Counted from the first letter of the stretch, positions 24,629 through 34,137 are shown. The stretch: 64,000 nucleotides of DNA from Pedobacter sp. ISL-64 (GCF_018613605.1 NZ_JAGGPU010000008.1:124001-188000); one strand, 5' to 3'. Made by a program: numbers and translations. Notes: generated from the letters alone by a model not told the origin.

Positions 24629-25924
24629 ATGTGCAAATACATCAAATACATTGTCGTACTCATTTTGCTTGTAGCGCCTTATGCAATCAAAGCTCAGGAT
24701 ATTCCACAAGTTTGGGATCTAAAAACTGCTATCGAGTATGCCAAAGAAAAAAACATTAGCATCAATACCTTAAAGCTGAGTTCTCAAACGGCAGAGCAAA
24801 ATTTAATCGCTTCAAAAGCAGCGGTACTCCCAGATTTATCCGGAAATGTTTCCCAGGCCATTACCAATTATAAATCGGGTTTACAGAATAGCAGTGGTTT
24901 TGGCTTAAGTTCAGATATGACGCTGTACAATGGAAGTTATTTAAAAAATGACATTAAGGCTAAAGAACTCAGCTTACAGACCGCAAATCTATCGGTAGAA
25001 GCAGCCAAAAACGATATTACCATGTCCATCACCCAGGCTTATCTGAATATTTTATTGGCCAGAGAAAACATCACCTATTTAAAAGATCTGTTGACCACCA
25101 GCGAGGCTCAGGTTAAACAATCAGAACAACAATATAAGTTTGGAACCATTGCCAAAAAAGATTTGTTGCAATTACAGGCTACTTACGCCAATGATAAATA
25201 TACTCTGATTACTGCACAAAATACTTTACAGCAAAATATTTTAACCTTAAAGCAACTGTTACAATTGCCTACAGCTACTCCTTTTGAAGTAAGTACAACA
25301 GATACGGTTGCAGTAGCCCCGGCATTGGATAATTTAGCTTCGGCACAAGATCAAGCATTGCGTACCCGTCCCGAAATTAAAAGCGGAGAATTAAATATAC
25401 AGCTTCAAACCACCGAACTGGCCAAAGCAAAATCTACCTTACGCCCAACGCTGAGTTTAGGTGGATCGCTAAATACAGGTTATAACAATAATAATATCGG
25501 CGGCTACGGCTATCAGCTTAATAATAGTTTTTACCAAAACTTAGGTTTAACTCTTTCAATTCCGATTTTTGATAGAAAAGTAACCAAAACAAATGTTGCC
25601 AAGGCTAATATTGGTATTGAGCAGGCCCGCTTATCACTTTTAGATGCCAAAACAACATTAACTCAAAATGTAGAACGTGCTTACATTAATGTACAGAACG
25701 CAAACAGCCAGTATGCTGCAGCACAAGAGCAGTTTAACTATACTAGCGAGGCTTTACGCATTTCGAATGCAGCCTTAAAAGAGGGCACCAACAATATTGT
25801 AGAAAACCTGCAACAGAAAAATTTATATGTGCAGGCTTTACAGGCCTTTGTTCAGGCTAAATATACAGCAAGCCTTTATACCAAGATCTATAATTTTTAC
25901 ACAGGAGTTCCTATTACTAACTAA
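24629..25924 (+). CDS. TolC-family outer-membrane efflux protein
   Basis: A 431-residue protein with a signal peptide (to about residue 22, IKAQ) and two repeated outer-membrane efflux domains rich in long coiled-coil helices (IEYAKEKNISINTLKLSSQTA; ITMSITQAYLNILLAREN; TLTQNVERAYINVQNANSQ). It forms the trimeric exit duct for the inner-membrane transporter encoded next. It is the first gene of a co-directional set (TolC, MacA, MacB-ATPase, MacB-permease, then LytS/LytTR) with 45 bp to the next gene. Confidence 0.92.
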   Translation: MCKYIKYIVVLILLVAPYAIKAQDIPQVWDLKTAIEYAKEKNISINTLKLSSQTAEQNLIASKAAVLPDLSGNVSQAITNYKSGLQNSSGFGLSSDMTLYNGSYLKNDIKAKELSLQTANLSVEAAKNDITMSITQAYLNILLARENITYLKDLLTTSEAQVKQSEQQYKFGTIAKKDLLQLQATYANDKYTLITAQNTLQQNILTLKQLLQLPTATPFEVSTTDTVAVAPALDNLASAQDQALRTRPEIKSGELNIQLQTTELAKAKSTLRPTLSLGGSLNTGYNNNNIGGYGYQLNNSFYQNLGLTLSIPIFDRKVTKTNVAKANIGIEQARLSLLDAKTTLTQNVERAYINVQNANSQYAAAQEQFNYTSEALRISNAALKEGTNNIVENLQQKNLYVQALQAFVQAKYTASLYTKIYNFYTGVPITN

Positions 25925-25969
25925 AATACATGATGATGGCTACGGCCTAGTCTACTTAATATTTGAATC

Positions 25970-27163
25970 ATGAAAAAGAAAACAATATTTATTATCATCG
26001 GTATCGCAGTTGCATTATTCGCGGTTTGGTACTTCGCTTTGCGCAAAAAAGAACAGGTGGTTGTTCTCGAAACCGAAAAACCTAAAATGGGTTATATCTC
26101 CGAAAATGTTACGGCCACGGGAAAGGTGCAACCGGTTGATACAGTGGCTGTAGGTACTCAGGTATCAGGAACCATCAAAACACTATACGCAGATTTTAAC
26201 TCAAAGGTTAAAAAAGGACAGCTATTGGCTGAACTTGATAAAACTTTATTTGAGGCCACTGTAAATCAATATCAGGCCAATTTAGTCAGTGCTCAGAGTG
26301 CATTGGTTTACCAACAGGGTAACTTTAGCCGTCAAAGTAATCTGTATAAAGTTGGCGCGGTAAGTAAAGCAGATTACGACAATGCGTTGTATACTTATAA
26401 TGCTTCAAAAGCATCAGTTAACAGCATTAAGGCTCAGCTTGCTTCTGCTCAAAAGAACCTATCACTGGCCAGTATTTATTCTCCAATTGACGGAACGGTA
26501 CTCTCCAGAAGTGTAAGTGAAGGAACAACTGTGGCGGCTAGCTTTAGTACACCAACCATCTTCAGTATTGCAAAAGACCTTACGAAAATGCAGGTAGAAG
26601 CCTCTGTAGATGAGGCAGATGTAGGCGATATCTCAAAAGGCGAAAGGGCGACATTTACCGTTGACGCCTTTTTAAACGATACTTTTAAAGGTACCATACA
26701 AGAAATCAGGTTAAGTCCATCCATTTCTTCAAATGTGGTTACCTATAAAACCATCATTAATACTTCAAATGATGCGAATAAGTTAAAACCAGGCATGACA
26801 GCAAATATCACCATCTTCACCAAAGAAGTTAACAATGCTCTGCTTATCCCTACAAAAGCTATAAAATTTGCTCCAGATTCAACTTTGGCCGGTAAATATC
26901 AAATGACTTGGGTTAATCCAGACAGGAAACCAACCGGAGCAGATGAAGCATATGTTTGGGTGCAAAAAAATGCAAAAGAACTGGTACAAAAAAAGATTAA
27001 AACCGGTATAAACGACAATACTCATGTTGAAGTTTTATCAGGGTTAGCGGCAGCAGACGTTGTCATTACAGGTTCACGGAGCATGGGTAAAAGTCAAGCG
27101 GTAGCACAAGGCCAATCTAGTCCTTTTATGCCAAAACGCCCAGGCGGTAACAGAAGAAGATAA
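25970..27163 (+). CDS. MacA-like periplasmic adaptor (HlyD/MFP family)
   Basis: A 397-residue protein with an N-terminal membrane anchor (residues 5-23), lipoyl-like halves (GKVQPVDTVAVGTQVSGTI and IYSPIDGTVLSRSVSEGT), a helical hairpin between them, a beta-barrel domain and a Pro/Gly/Arg-rich C-terminus. It links the inner-membrane ABC transporter to TolC. Its stop codon overlaps the ATPase start (TAATG at 27161-27165), so translation is coupled. Confidence 0.93.
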   Translation: MKKKTIFIIIGIAVALFAVWYFALRKKEQVVVLETEKPKMGYISENVTATGKVQPVDTVAVGTQVSGTIKTLYADFNSKVKKGQLLAELDKTLFEATVNQYQANLVSAQSALVYQQGNFSRQSNLYKVGAVSKADYDNALYTYNASKASVNSIKAQLASAQKNLSLASIYSPIDGTVLSRSVSEGTTVAASFSTPTIFSIAKDLTKMQVEASVDEADVGDISKGERATFTVDAFLNDTFKGTIQEIRLSPSISSNVVTYKTIINTSNDANKLKPGMTANITIFTKEVNNALLIPTKAIKFAPDSTLAGKYQMTWVNPDRKPTGADEAYVWVQKNAKELVQKKIKTGINDNTHVEVLSGLAAADVVITGSRSMGKSQAVAQGQSSPFMPKRPGGNRRR

Positions 27164-27909
27164 TGGAACAGAAGATATTAGATATACACGATTTAAAACG
27201 TGAGTTTGTAATGGGCGATCAGACCGTTAGGGCTTTGAAAGGCATCACTTTCGATATCAAAGCTGGTGAGTTTATAACCATTATGGGTAGTAGTGGCTCG
27301 GGCAAAACTACGCTTTTAAATATATTGGGCTGTTTAGATAAACCTACAGAAGGCAGTTACCTGCTTGATGGTGTAGATGTTAAAGGTTTAAATCGCGATG
27401 AACTGGCAGGTTTGCGGAATACCAAGATCGGCTTTGTTTTTCAGGCTTATAACCTGTTGCCCAGAACATCAGCGCTGGAAAATGTAGAACTGCCCTTATT
27501 TTACAATAAAACCATCACGGCTGAAGAACGCAAAGAAAGGGCCATAAAATCGCTCGAATCGGTAAAACTTGCCGAGCGTTTTGATCATACCCCTAGTCAG
27601 CTTTCTGGTGGCCAGCAGCAGCGTGTGGCCATTGCAAGGGCGTTGGTTAATCACCCTGTGATGATTTTGGCCGATGAGGCTACAGGAAACCTGGATACCC
27701 GTACCTCTTATGAGATTATGGCTTTGATGCAGGAACTGAATGCAGAAGGAAAAACCATCGTTTTTGTAACACATGAGCCTGATATTGCTGCTTTTAGTAC
27801 CAGAACCATTATGCTTAGGGATGGAAAAATTCAAAAGGACAGCATTAACCAAAATCAACGTTCGGCCAAAGAGGCACTTGCCAATTTACCGGAATCTGAT
27901 GATTACTAA
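27163..27909 (+). CDS. MacB-type ABC transporter ATP-binding protein
   Basis: A 248-residue ATPase of the MacB/LolD family with Walker A GSSGSGKTT, Q-loop FVFQAYNLLP, signature LSGGQQQR, Walker B VMILADEATGNLD and switch His in VFVTHEPD. It energises the neighbouring permease (mechanotransmission type). In E. coli MacB, ATPase and permease are one chain; here they are separate, as is common in Bacteroidota. Twelve bp separate it from the permease gene. Confidence 0.95.
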   Translation: MEQKILDIHDLKREFVMGDQTVRALKGITFDIKAGEFITIMGSSGSGKTTLLNILGCLDKPTEGSYLLDGVDVKGLNRDELAGLRNTKIGFVFQAYNLLPRTSALENVELPLFYNKTITAEERKERAIKSLESVKLAERFDHTPSQLSGGQQQRVAIARALVNHPVMILADEATGNLDTRTSYEIMALMQELNAEGKTIVFVTHEPDIAAFSTRTIMLRDGKIQKDSINQNQRSAKEALANLPESDDY

Positions 27910-27921
27910 TTTGAGAAGATC

Positions 27922-29145
27922 ATGAGCATTATAAATTTATTAAAGATTGCCTTTAGGGCATTAAAAAGAAATAAGCTACGTGCTTTTTTAACCATGCTCG
28001 GTATCATTATCGGGGTGGCAGCGGTAATTGCCATGATGGCCATTGGCGAAGGTTCAAAACAAAGCATCAGGTCTTCATTATCAGGAATGGGTTCTAACAT
28101 GATTACCATTATGCCCCAAAGCAATGAACCTGGTGGTGTGCGTTTGCAGGGAAGCAGCATTCAGACCTTAAAACTAGAAGATATTACCGCCATTAAAAAG
28201 CTGCAATCTAAAAACATAAACGGTTTATCGCCTGTGGTTTCCACTAACGGACAGGCCATTAAAGGTGGTTATAACTGGCCAACCACCATTACGGGGGTGA
28301 GTCCAGATTATTTGAACATCCGCCAATTAAAACTTCAGGATGGTATTCTTTTCTCTGAAAATGATGTAAAAAGCTTTGCTAAAGTTTGTCTTTTAGGTAA
28401 AACGGTTATCGATAATCTATTTCCTGACGGAAGTAATCCAATCGGTCAGATTATACGTTTTAAAAATATTCCTTTCCAGGTAATCGGTGTTTTAGTGCCT
28501 AAAGGACAAAGTAATTTCGGACAGGATCAGGACGACATTATCCTCGCTCCTTATACTACTGTACAAAAAAGAATTACCGCAACCAATTATCTACAGAGTA
28601 TTTATGCTTCTGCAACAACTGAAGCGTCGAGCGCCGCTGCCACAGCCGAAATATCAGAAGCTATAAGAGAAAGCCACAGGTTAACTGCAGCAGAAACAGA
28701 CGATTTCCAGGTACGTACACAGGCCGAATTAATCAGCACCATCAGTTCTACCAGTAGCATGTTAACAGTTCTTTTAACCGCTATTGCAGGTATTTCACTG
28801 TTTATTGGTGGTATTGGGATTATGAATATTATGTATGTTTCGGTTACCGAGCGTACCCGCGAAATCGGTCTGCGTATGTCAATCGGTGCCCGCGGACAAG
28901 ATGTTTTGATGCAATTTTTAATAGAGGCCATTTTAATCAGCATTACTGGCGGAATTATCGGAGTAGTTTTGGGTGTAAGTTCAGCGTACCTCATCTCCTA
29001 TTTCTTAAACTGGCCAATTTTAATTGCTGAATCTTCAATTATTATTTCCTTTGTTGTATGTGCCATTACAGGTGTTTTCTTCGGGTATTACCCTGCAAAG
29101 AAAGCATCAAATTTAGATCCGATCGATGCATTAAGATACGAGTAG
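27922..29145 (+). CDS. MacB-type ABC transporter permease
   Basis: A 407-residue permease with the FtsX/MacB topology: one helix near residues 18-42 (MLGIIIGVAAVIAMMAIGEG), a large periplasmic MacB_PCD domain (about 43-275), then three helices at the C-terminus (FIGGIGIMNIMYVSVTERTR, the coupling region, is typical). It exports antibiotics, peptides or lipoproteins from the periplasm through TolC; the substrate is unknown here. Confidence 0.94.
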   Translation: MSIINLLKIAFRALKRNKLRAFLTMLGIIIGVAAVIAMMAIGEGSKQSIRSSLSGMGSNMITIMPQSNEPGGVRLQGSSIQTLKLEDITAIKKLQSKNINGLSPVVSTNGQAIKGGYNWPTTITGVSPDYLNIRQLKLQDGILFSENDVKSFAKVCLLGKTVIDNLFPDGSNPIGQIIRFKNIPFQVIGVLVPKGQSNFGQDQDDIILAPYTTVQKRITATNYLQSIYASATTEASSAAATAEISEAIRESHRLTAAETDDFQVRTQAELISTISSTSSMLTVLLTAIAGISLFIGGIGIMNIMYVSVTERTREIGLRMSIGARGQDVLMQFLIEAILISITGGIIGVVLGVSSAYLISYFLNWPILIAESSIIISFVVCAITGVFFGYYPAKKASNLDPIDALRYE

Positions 29146-29169
29146 CAATAAGTATCCAAACAAAAGTAT

Positions 29170-29237
29170 CGTCATCCCTGTGCAGGCGGGAATCTTAAAA
29201 CACTTCGCATTTACCTTGAAATAAATTCAGCGTGACG
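29170..29237. repeat. Mosaic intergenic repeat (copy 4)
   Basis: CGTCATCCCTG at the left and the hairpin CTTGAAATAAATTCAGCGTGACG at the right, between the permease gene and the kinase gene. Confidence 0.65.
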
Positions 29238-29274
29238 AAACACATTAAAAAACATAATAAGTAATAACTTAGCG

Positions 29275-30342
29275 ATGCAAAGCGCCAAAGAAAAAATAAT
29301 GACGATTAATTTCTCCAAAAAGTGGACAAAAATTACCCTGCACATTCTGGTATGGGTGGTTTTGATCACTTTGCCATATATTATTAATGTTAACCGAAGC
29401 CGTCCTCCTCACCCAATAAGCAGTTACGACGAAACCCAGTTCCTGCGCTTAAATTTTATCAGTTACTTTTATTGGATTGCTATATTTTATTTAAACAATA
29501 AAGTTTTAATTCCATCATTTTTCTATAAAAAGAGATATTTGTGGTACGGCTTATCATTTATCGGGTGTTTACTTTTAGCGATTACCATTCACTCCATATT
29601 ATTCAGAATTTTACTAACCAATTTTGATTTCAACCTCGGCAGAACGCTTTGGTTTAACACACCAACTTTTTTATTAACCATTGCCGCCAGTACCGCCTTT
29701 ACCATGATCTCAGACCGGATCAGTGAAGAAAAAAGATCTCTGCAGCGCGAGCAGGAGAACATGAAAACCGAGCTTTCGTTTTTACGGTCGCAGATCAGTC
29801 CGCACTTCATTTTTAATGTTTTAAACAACATTGTGGCACTGGTAAGACTAAAAAGTAATGAATTGGAGCCAACAGTAATGAAATTATCCGGTTTGATGCA
29901 ATATATGCTATATGAAACCGACGAAGAAAAGGTCTCCATTAAAACTGAAACCGAATACCTGCAGGCTTATATCGATCTGCAAAAACAGCGATTCGGCAAA
30001 AAAGTAGTTATAGAAACAAACATTAACATTGAAAGTGAGTTTGATGAAATAGAACCCATGTTACTGATCCCATTTATCGAAAATGCCTTTAAACATGGGG
30101 TTGGAATGATTGAAAAACCACAGATTTTTGTTGATTTAAAAACAGAAGACGAACTTTTGACGTTTACTGTTCGAAATAAATTTAACGAAGATGAGAATGA
30201 GATAAAAGATGCCGCCTCTGGCATTGGTCTTTCGAACGTAAGCAGACGCTTAAACCTACTATACGGTAAAAATCATCAACTGGAAATTGAGAAAAAAGAT
30301 GGCTGGTTTAATGTTTACCTGACTTTAAAATTAACAGCATGA
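29275..30342 (+). CDS. LytS/YehU-type sensor histidine kinase
   Basis: A 355-residue membrane kinase. About four membrane helices fill residues 20-150 (LHILVWVVLITLPYIINV and following). The His_kinase domain has the phosphorylation motif QISPHFIFNVLNNI, and the ATPase part has PFIENAFKHGVG and GIGLSNVSRRL. Such kinases pair with LytTR regulators; the response gene overlaps by four bases (ATGA at 30339-30342). Following an efflux operon, it is likely to sense envelope stress or a drug, though this is inference. ATG at 29299 is an alternative start. Confidence 0.92.
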   Translation: MQSAKEKIMTINFSKKWTKITLHILVWVVLITLPYIINVNRSRPPHPISSYDETQFLRLNFISYFYWIAIFYLNNKVLIPSFFYKKRYLWYGLSFIGCLLLAITIHSILFRILLTNFDFNLGRTLWFNTPTFLLTIAASTAFTMISDRISEEKRSLQREQENMKTELSFLRSQISPHFIFNVLNNIVALVRLKSNELEPTVMKLSGLMQYMLYETDEEKVSIKTETEYLQAYIDLQKQRFGKKVVIETNINIESEFDEIEPMLLIPFIENAFKHGVGMIEKPQIFVDLKTEDELLTFTVRNKFNEDENEIKDAASGIGLSNVSRRLNLLYGKNHQLEIEKKDGWFNVYLTLKLTA

Positions 30343-31037
30343 TAAAATGTTTAGCCATTGATGATGAGCCCTTAGCCCTGCAATTACTGGCTGATAACAT
30401 CAGCCGTATTCCATTTTTGGAACTGGTGGCCAGTTGCGATGATGCTTTTGCTGCCAATAAAACTATGCAGGAACAATCGATAGACCTCATTTTTATCGAT
30501 ATCCAGATGCCTGGTATTACAGGTTTACAATTTATCCAGAGTTTGGTTAAAAAGCCAATGGTAATTATTGTAACTGCATATAAACAATATGCTTTAGACG
30601 GTTTCGCACTCGATGTGGTAGATTATTTAATGAAACCGGTATCGCTCGACCGTTTTATGAAAGCATGTAATAAAGCCAAAGATCTTTACGAACTCAAACA
30701 GTCAGCAGAACATAACAACCTACCCAAACAGGGCTATATGTTTGTAAATGTGGGCTACAGCTTGATGAAGATCAATTATAATGAGATTACTTACGTGGAA
30801 GGACTCAAAGATTATATCCAGATCCATACTTCAACAAGTCCAAAAGCTGCAGTGGTGCGTATGAGTATGAAAAGTATAGAAGAACAACTGCCCGCTTATT
30901 TCGAGAGGATCCACAAATCATTTATCGTAAATATCAACAAAATAACATCCATTAAAAAAAACGCTTTATTTATAGCCGATGAGGAGTTACCTGTAAGCGA
31001 TAGCTATAAACAGGTAATTGAAAAGTTGATAAAATAA
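30339..31037 (+). CDS. LytTR-family response regulator
   Basis: A 232-residue regulator: receiver domain (residues 1-120, phosphoacceptor Asp54 in LIFIDIQMPGITG, Lys in LMKPVS) and a LytTR DNA-binding domain (about 135-230: INYNEITYVEGLKDYIQIHT; FERIHKSFIVNINKI). LytTR proteins bind pairs of direct repeats about two helical turns apart, matching the 21-bp-phased repeats in front of the TolC gene. It is translationally coupled to the kinase. Confidence 0.94.
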   Translation: MIKCLAIDDEPLALQLLADNISRIPFLELVASCDDAFAANKTMQEQSIDLIFIDIQMPGITGLQFIQSLVKKPMVIIVTAYKQYALDGFALDVVDYLMKPVSLDRFMKACNKAKDLYELKQSAEHNNLPKQGYMFVNVGYSLMKINYNEITYVEGLKDYIQIHTSTSPKAAVVRMSMKSIEEQLPAYFERIHKSFIVNINKITSIKKNALFIADEELPVSDSYKQVIEKLIK

Positions 31038-31048
31038 TTGGGGTCGGT

Positions 31049-31330
31049 CGTTACCCTGCTATCGTCCTCGTTTGTAACGAGGATGCTAGAGAATGACGAT
31101 TTTATCATCGTTGAGCTAGTAGGATTTTGATTGATGTACCCCACATTACAAATGTGGTTCTCCTTAGTTCTAGTTACAAACGAGGACTATCAAAATTCGT
31201 TCGTTACCTTGAATTCATTTCAGGGGCTTTAATGGCCAGGAAGATGCTGACCACGTAGTAGCTACAAGGCAATTGAAAACACTATATTTACTTGTAAAAT
31301 AAATCCGATAGCTATCGGATCAGCATGACG
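31049..31330. repeat. Mosaic intergenic repeat cluster (copy 5)
   Basis: The 314-base gap after the LytTR gene is almost wholly repeat: CGTTACCCTG, two GTCCTCGTTTGTAACGAGGA-type arms at 31062 and 31170, a CTTGAATTCATTTCAGG hairpin, the GACCACGTAGTAGCTACAAGG module (31249-31280), and GATAGCTATCGGATCAGCATGACG at the end. No gene is seen. Confidence 0.7.
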
Positions 31331-31351
31331 ATACTAAAGAAAGTATCACCT

Positions 31352-32668
31352 CTAAACCGTCTTCACCTCATCCTCACTATAATCCTTAATATCAGTAATA
31401 TACCCATTTATCAAAAGAAAATCGAATAAAGGTTTTGCCTCTGGCGTAACTGGCATATTTTCCGTGGTAATTACCTGATTGGTCTTTTTGTCTAGGAAAG
31501 GATAAGCAAATAACCGCACATTGGTGTTAAACATATCGTTCACATAGCTTAATAACTGACCTGAATAATTTTCTCCGGTAAAATTTTTAGAATTGAATAC
31601 AAATTTTAAGTTGTTGATGTTTGTTGCCAAGCCAACACTTTTAGGTTTGCACCTTGCCAAATATTTCGCCAGACGGTTGTGGCGGGTAAAGTTAGATACG
31701 ATTACGATGTTACCCGTATCGCACATTTCCTGTGCTCTTTTAGCCACTGTTTCCAGGTCGATATCATCAGGAGTTTCTTGTCCATCCGTTAAAACGTTGG
31801 TTAACAAAACCTCTATCATTACCGCTAGGTTCCCTTCCTCTACCTTGTTTGTACGTTTAAACTGATCGGTAGCTTTATTAAAAAGGTTAAAGTTAGGCAA
31901 TGATTTCTGACCATATTTTGTCCTTAAAATCATGATATCCTTTTTGTATAAAAGATCTTTGGCCTGACGGGGATGTGCATCTGCATCGAAAATTGCTGCT
32001 GCCGAGAAATCCTTCATAATCATATACAGATTAAGCAGGATATTATCTACACCTGGAAAAGCCGGCCCTTTTACCGAAATCAAGTCGATTTCTACAGATC
32101 CGATAGTTAAGTTATCAGCTAAAGATTCTACCATCAATTTTGGATCCTGATAATGGTAAAATGCTGCATAAAGTAGGTTAACACCAATTATCCCTAAAAC
32201 ACGCTGTTGCATGTTTACATCTGTATCGAGCAAACGTACGTGGAAAAATATTTCGTTTGGTAAACCACCTGGCTCGCTCTGGAAACGAATACCAACCCAG
32301 CCATGAGGCTCGTTGGTACGTTTATAATTCAAGGTAGTAACGGTATCAGCGAAGGCGAAAAACGTGCGGCTTTCGTATTTTTCGCCAGATAAACGCTCAT
32401 TAAGTAAACCGAATTCGTGATCGAGCATCTGCAAGAGGCGATTCTGACTTACATAACGACCATTGGTTTCTGCGCCATAAATAGCGTCGCTAAAAGTCAT
32501 GTCGTAAGCCGACATCGTTTTGGCAACTGTTCCAGATGCTGCGCCAGCATTAAAAAAGTTTCTCGAAACTTCCTGTCCTGCTCCTATCTCGGCGAAAGTG
32601 CCGTAAATTCTCGGGTCAAGGTTTATTTTAAGTGCTTTACGCTTTGTATCCAGAATTTCTCTCTCCAT
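31352..32668 (-). CDS. Conserved protein of unknown function (438 aa)
   Basis: A 438-residue soluble protein beginning MEREILDTKRKALKINLDP. Conserved-looking blocks are YGTFAEIGAGQEVSRNFF, GAASGTVAKTMSAYDMTFSD, GRYVSQNRLLQMLDHEFGLL, RTFFAFADTV and PHGWVGIRFQ. I recall the same opening blocks in cyanobacterial and Bacteroidota proteins with inconsistent names, so the family is old but uncharacterised. No signal peptide, membrane segment or known catalytic motif is evident. It is transcribed alone. Confidence 0.75.
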   Translation of the reverse strand: MEREILDTKRKALKINLDPRIYGTFAEIGAGQEVSRNFFNAGAASGTVAKTMSAYDMTFSDAIYGAETNGRYVSQNRLLQMLDHEFGLLNERLSGEKYESRTFFAFADTVTTLNYKRTNEPHGWVGIRFQSEPGGLPNEIFFHVRLLDTDVNMQQRVLGIIGVNLLYAAFYHYQDPKLMVESLADNLTIGSVEIDLISVKGPAFPGVDNILLNLYMIMKDFSAAAIFDADAHPRQAKDLLYKKDIMILRTKYGQKSLPNFNLFNKATDQFKRTNKVEEGNLAVMIEVLLTNVLTDGQETPDDIDLETVAKRAQEMCDTGNIVIVSNFTRHNRLAKYLARCKPKSVGLATNINNLKFVFNSKNFTGENYSGQLLSYVNDMFNTNVRLFAYPFLDKKTNQVITTENMPVTPEAKPLFDFLLINGYITDIKDYSEDEVKTV

Positions 32669-32762
32669 GCCGCAAAAGTACGAAAAATGGAATTAAGGTG
32701 ATTTTAAGAATGTAACTTAAAATCAATCTAAATACCTATGTGGCGGCAAGGCCTTAAGGCAG

Positions 32763-32871
32763 CGTCATTTCGACTGAAGCGTAGTGGAATGGAGAAATCT
32801 AATACCTTTATTCAACCAGACAGATTTCTCCTCCAAAGGAGTTCCTTTGGAACACTACGGTCGAAATGACG
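32763..32871. repeat. Mosaic intergenic repeat (copy 6)
   Basis: It opens CGTCATTTCGACTGAAGC and closes GGTCGAAATGACG, a long imperfect inverted repeat. It carries CTCCTCCAAAGGAGTTCC near the right arm, also present in copy 2. Confidence 0.75.
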
Positions 32872-32885
32872 ACCTCTCTAAAAAA

Positions 32886-32917
32886 ATAAGGTTAATGCCA
32901 TCCAGCATTAACCTTAT
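32886..32917 (-). terminator. Intrinsic terminator of the hsp20 transcript
   Basis: A perfect 13-bp stem ATAAGGTTAATGC/GCATTAACCTTAT with loop CATCCA, followed on the minus strand by a T-run. It lies about 136 bp past the hsp20 stop, leaving a long 3' untranslated region (32918-33052) with no supported gene. Confidence 0.85.
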
Positions 32918-33052
32918 AAAACCTAAACTTAAACTATTATGAAACCTGCATCAGTATCAATCACACTTACCTCAAACTCAGCTGATGCAAGATTCATAAC
33001 CTTTGAAAAAAACCAAACTATTATGAAAAATCCTCTCTCGAGAATATCTTTA

Positions 33053-33487
33053 TTACGATACTACAATTTCTTTATGTTGTAATTTAGCATCGTCTTTTTT
33101 ACTAATATTGATCGATAAAATACCGTCTTTGTATTCAGCAGTAATATTATCACCATCGGCACTATCAGGTAAATTAAATGATCTAGCAAATGAGCTATAA
33201 TCAAATTCTTTACGTGTAAAATCTTTAGCTACCTGGGTTTCGTCTTTTTTAACTTCTGCCCAAACAGAAAGGGTATCTTTTTTTAAATTGATCTGAAAAT
33301 CTTCTTTCTTTAAACCTGGAGCAGCCAACTCAATTACGTACGCAGTTTCATTTTCGTAAATATTCACATTTGGTGATTTATCAACCATTTTGTTTTTAGT
33401 TACTGCATCACTAAACAATGAATCAAAAACATTGTTAAAGTAAGGAGCTGTGTTACGGGTTCTGTTGTTAAAATTTACTAGTGTCAT
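33053..33487 (-). CDS. Small heat-shock protein (Hsp20/alpha-crystallin)
   Basis: A 144-residue chaperone. The alpha-crystallin domain covers about residues 38-135 (SPNVNIYENETAYVIELAAPGLKKEDF; ARSFNLPDSADGDNITAEYKDGILSINI, the consensus GIL element) and ends with HKEIVVS, which may supply the C-terminal anchoring motif. It holds unfolding proteins in ATP-independent oligomers. Monocistronic, with its own distal terminator. Confidence 0.95.
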   Translation of the reverse strand: MTLVNFNNRTRNTAPYFNNVFDSLFSDAVTKNKMVDKSPNVNIYENETAYVIELAAPGLKKEDFQINLKKDTLSVWAEVKKDETQVAKDFTRKEFDYSSFARSFNLPDSADGDNITAEYKDGILSINISKKDDAKLQHKEIVVS

Positions 33488-33563
33488 ATCGCTTATTCTT
33501 TATTTTTTTAATTTTTAAATTGATAATACACCATATTCAACTTACATACCAAAGCAAAAATTT

Positions 33564-34052
33564 ATGATATTCAAGACATTTTGGCAAAAAAAATTCAAAT
33601 CAAAAGACAAATTGGCAGAAATAAAGGGTTTTTCAGACAAATTCAACTACAAAACCAATATCCATTTGCGCTTTATTGATTTCGATATGATGGGTCATGT
33701 AAACAATTCCATTTACTTTACCTATTTAGAAATTGCCAGAACAAAGTATTGGGAAGAAATTATAAAATGGGATTGGAAGAAAACCGGAATCGTAATTGCC
33801 CATGCTGAACTGGATTACATTTTGCCAATTGTAATGAACGATAAAATTGCTATTCATGTAAAGACATCGAGGATTGGCACTACAAGTTTCGATCTGGAAT
33901 ACCAGATCGTTAAGATAAAAGGAACAGAAGAGATCATCTGCAGTAAAGGAAAAACGGTTTGCATTGCGGTTGATTACGCCACAAGCAGACCAACTGCTAT
34001 CCCAGAAGAGGAAAAGCAAAAAATGCTGGGTTTTGAACAGTTAGAACAATAA
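33564..34052 (+). CDS. Acyl-CoA thioesterase, 4HBT/YbgC-like hotdog
   Basis: A 162-residue hotdog-fold protein. The active-site loop is FDMMGHVNNSIYFTYLEIAR, where the Asp after RFI(D/F) and the HxxN motif match 4-hydroxybenzoyl-CoA/YbgC thioesterases. The first 25 residues are a basic extension. It hydrolyses acyl-CoA or aryl-CoA esters in the cytoplasm; the substrate is not predictable. Divergent from hsp20. Confidence 0.87.
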   Translation: MIFKTFWQKKFKSKDKLAEIKGFSDKFNYKTNIHLRFIDFDMMGHVNNSIYFTYLEIARTKYWEEIIKWDWKKTGIVIAHAELDYILPIVMNDKIAIHVKTSRIGTTSFDLEYQIVKIKGTEEIICSKGKTVCIAVDYATSRPTAIPEEEKQKMLGFEQLEQ

Positions 34053-34058
34053 AATAGT

Positions 34059-34130
34059 CGTCACGCTGAACTTGTTTCAGCATCTATATACTTGTTACCA
34101 TTAAGACCCTGAAACAAGTTCAGGGTGACG
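34059..34130. repeat. Mosaic intergenic repeat (copy 7)
   Basis: CGTCACGCTGAACTTGTTTCAGC at the left and CCTGAAACAAGTTCAGGGTGACG at the right form two hairpins and one overall inverted repeat. Confidence 0.8.
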
Positions 34131-34137
34131 AGTAAAA

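Noticed and set aside
32939..33082. 47-codon plus-strand frame starting MKPASVSITLTS
   Set aside because: It lies in the hsp20 3' untranslated region and overlaps the hsp20 end antisense; no independent support.
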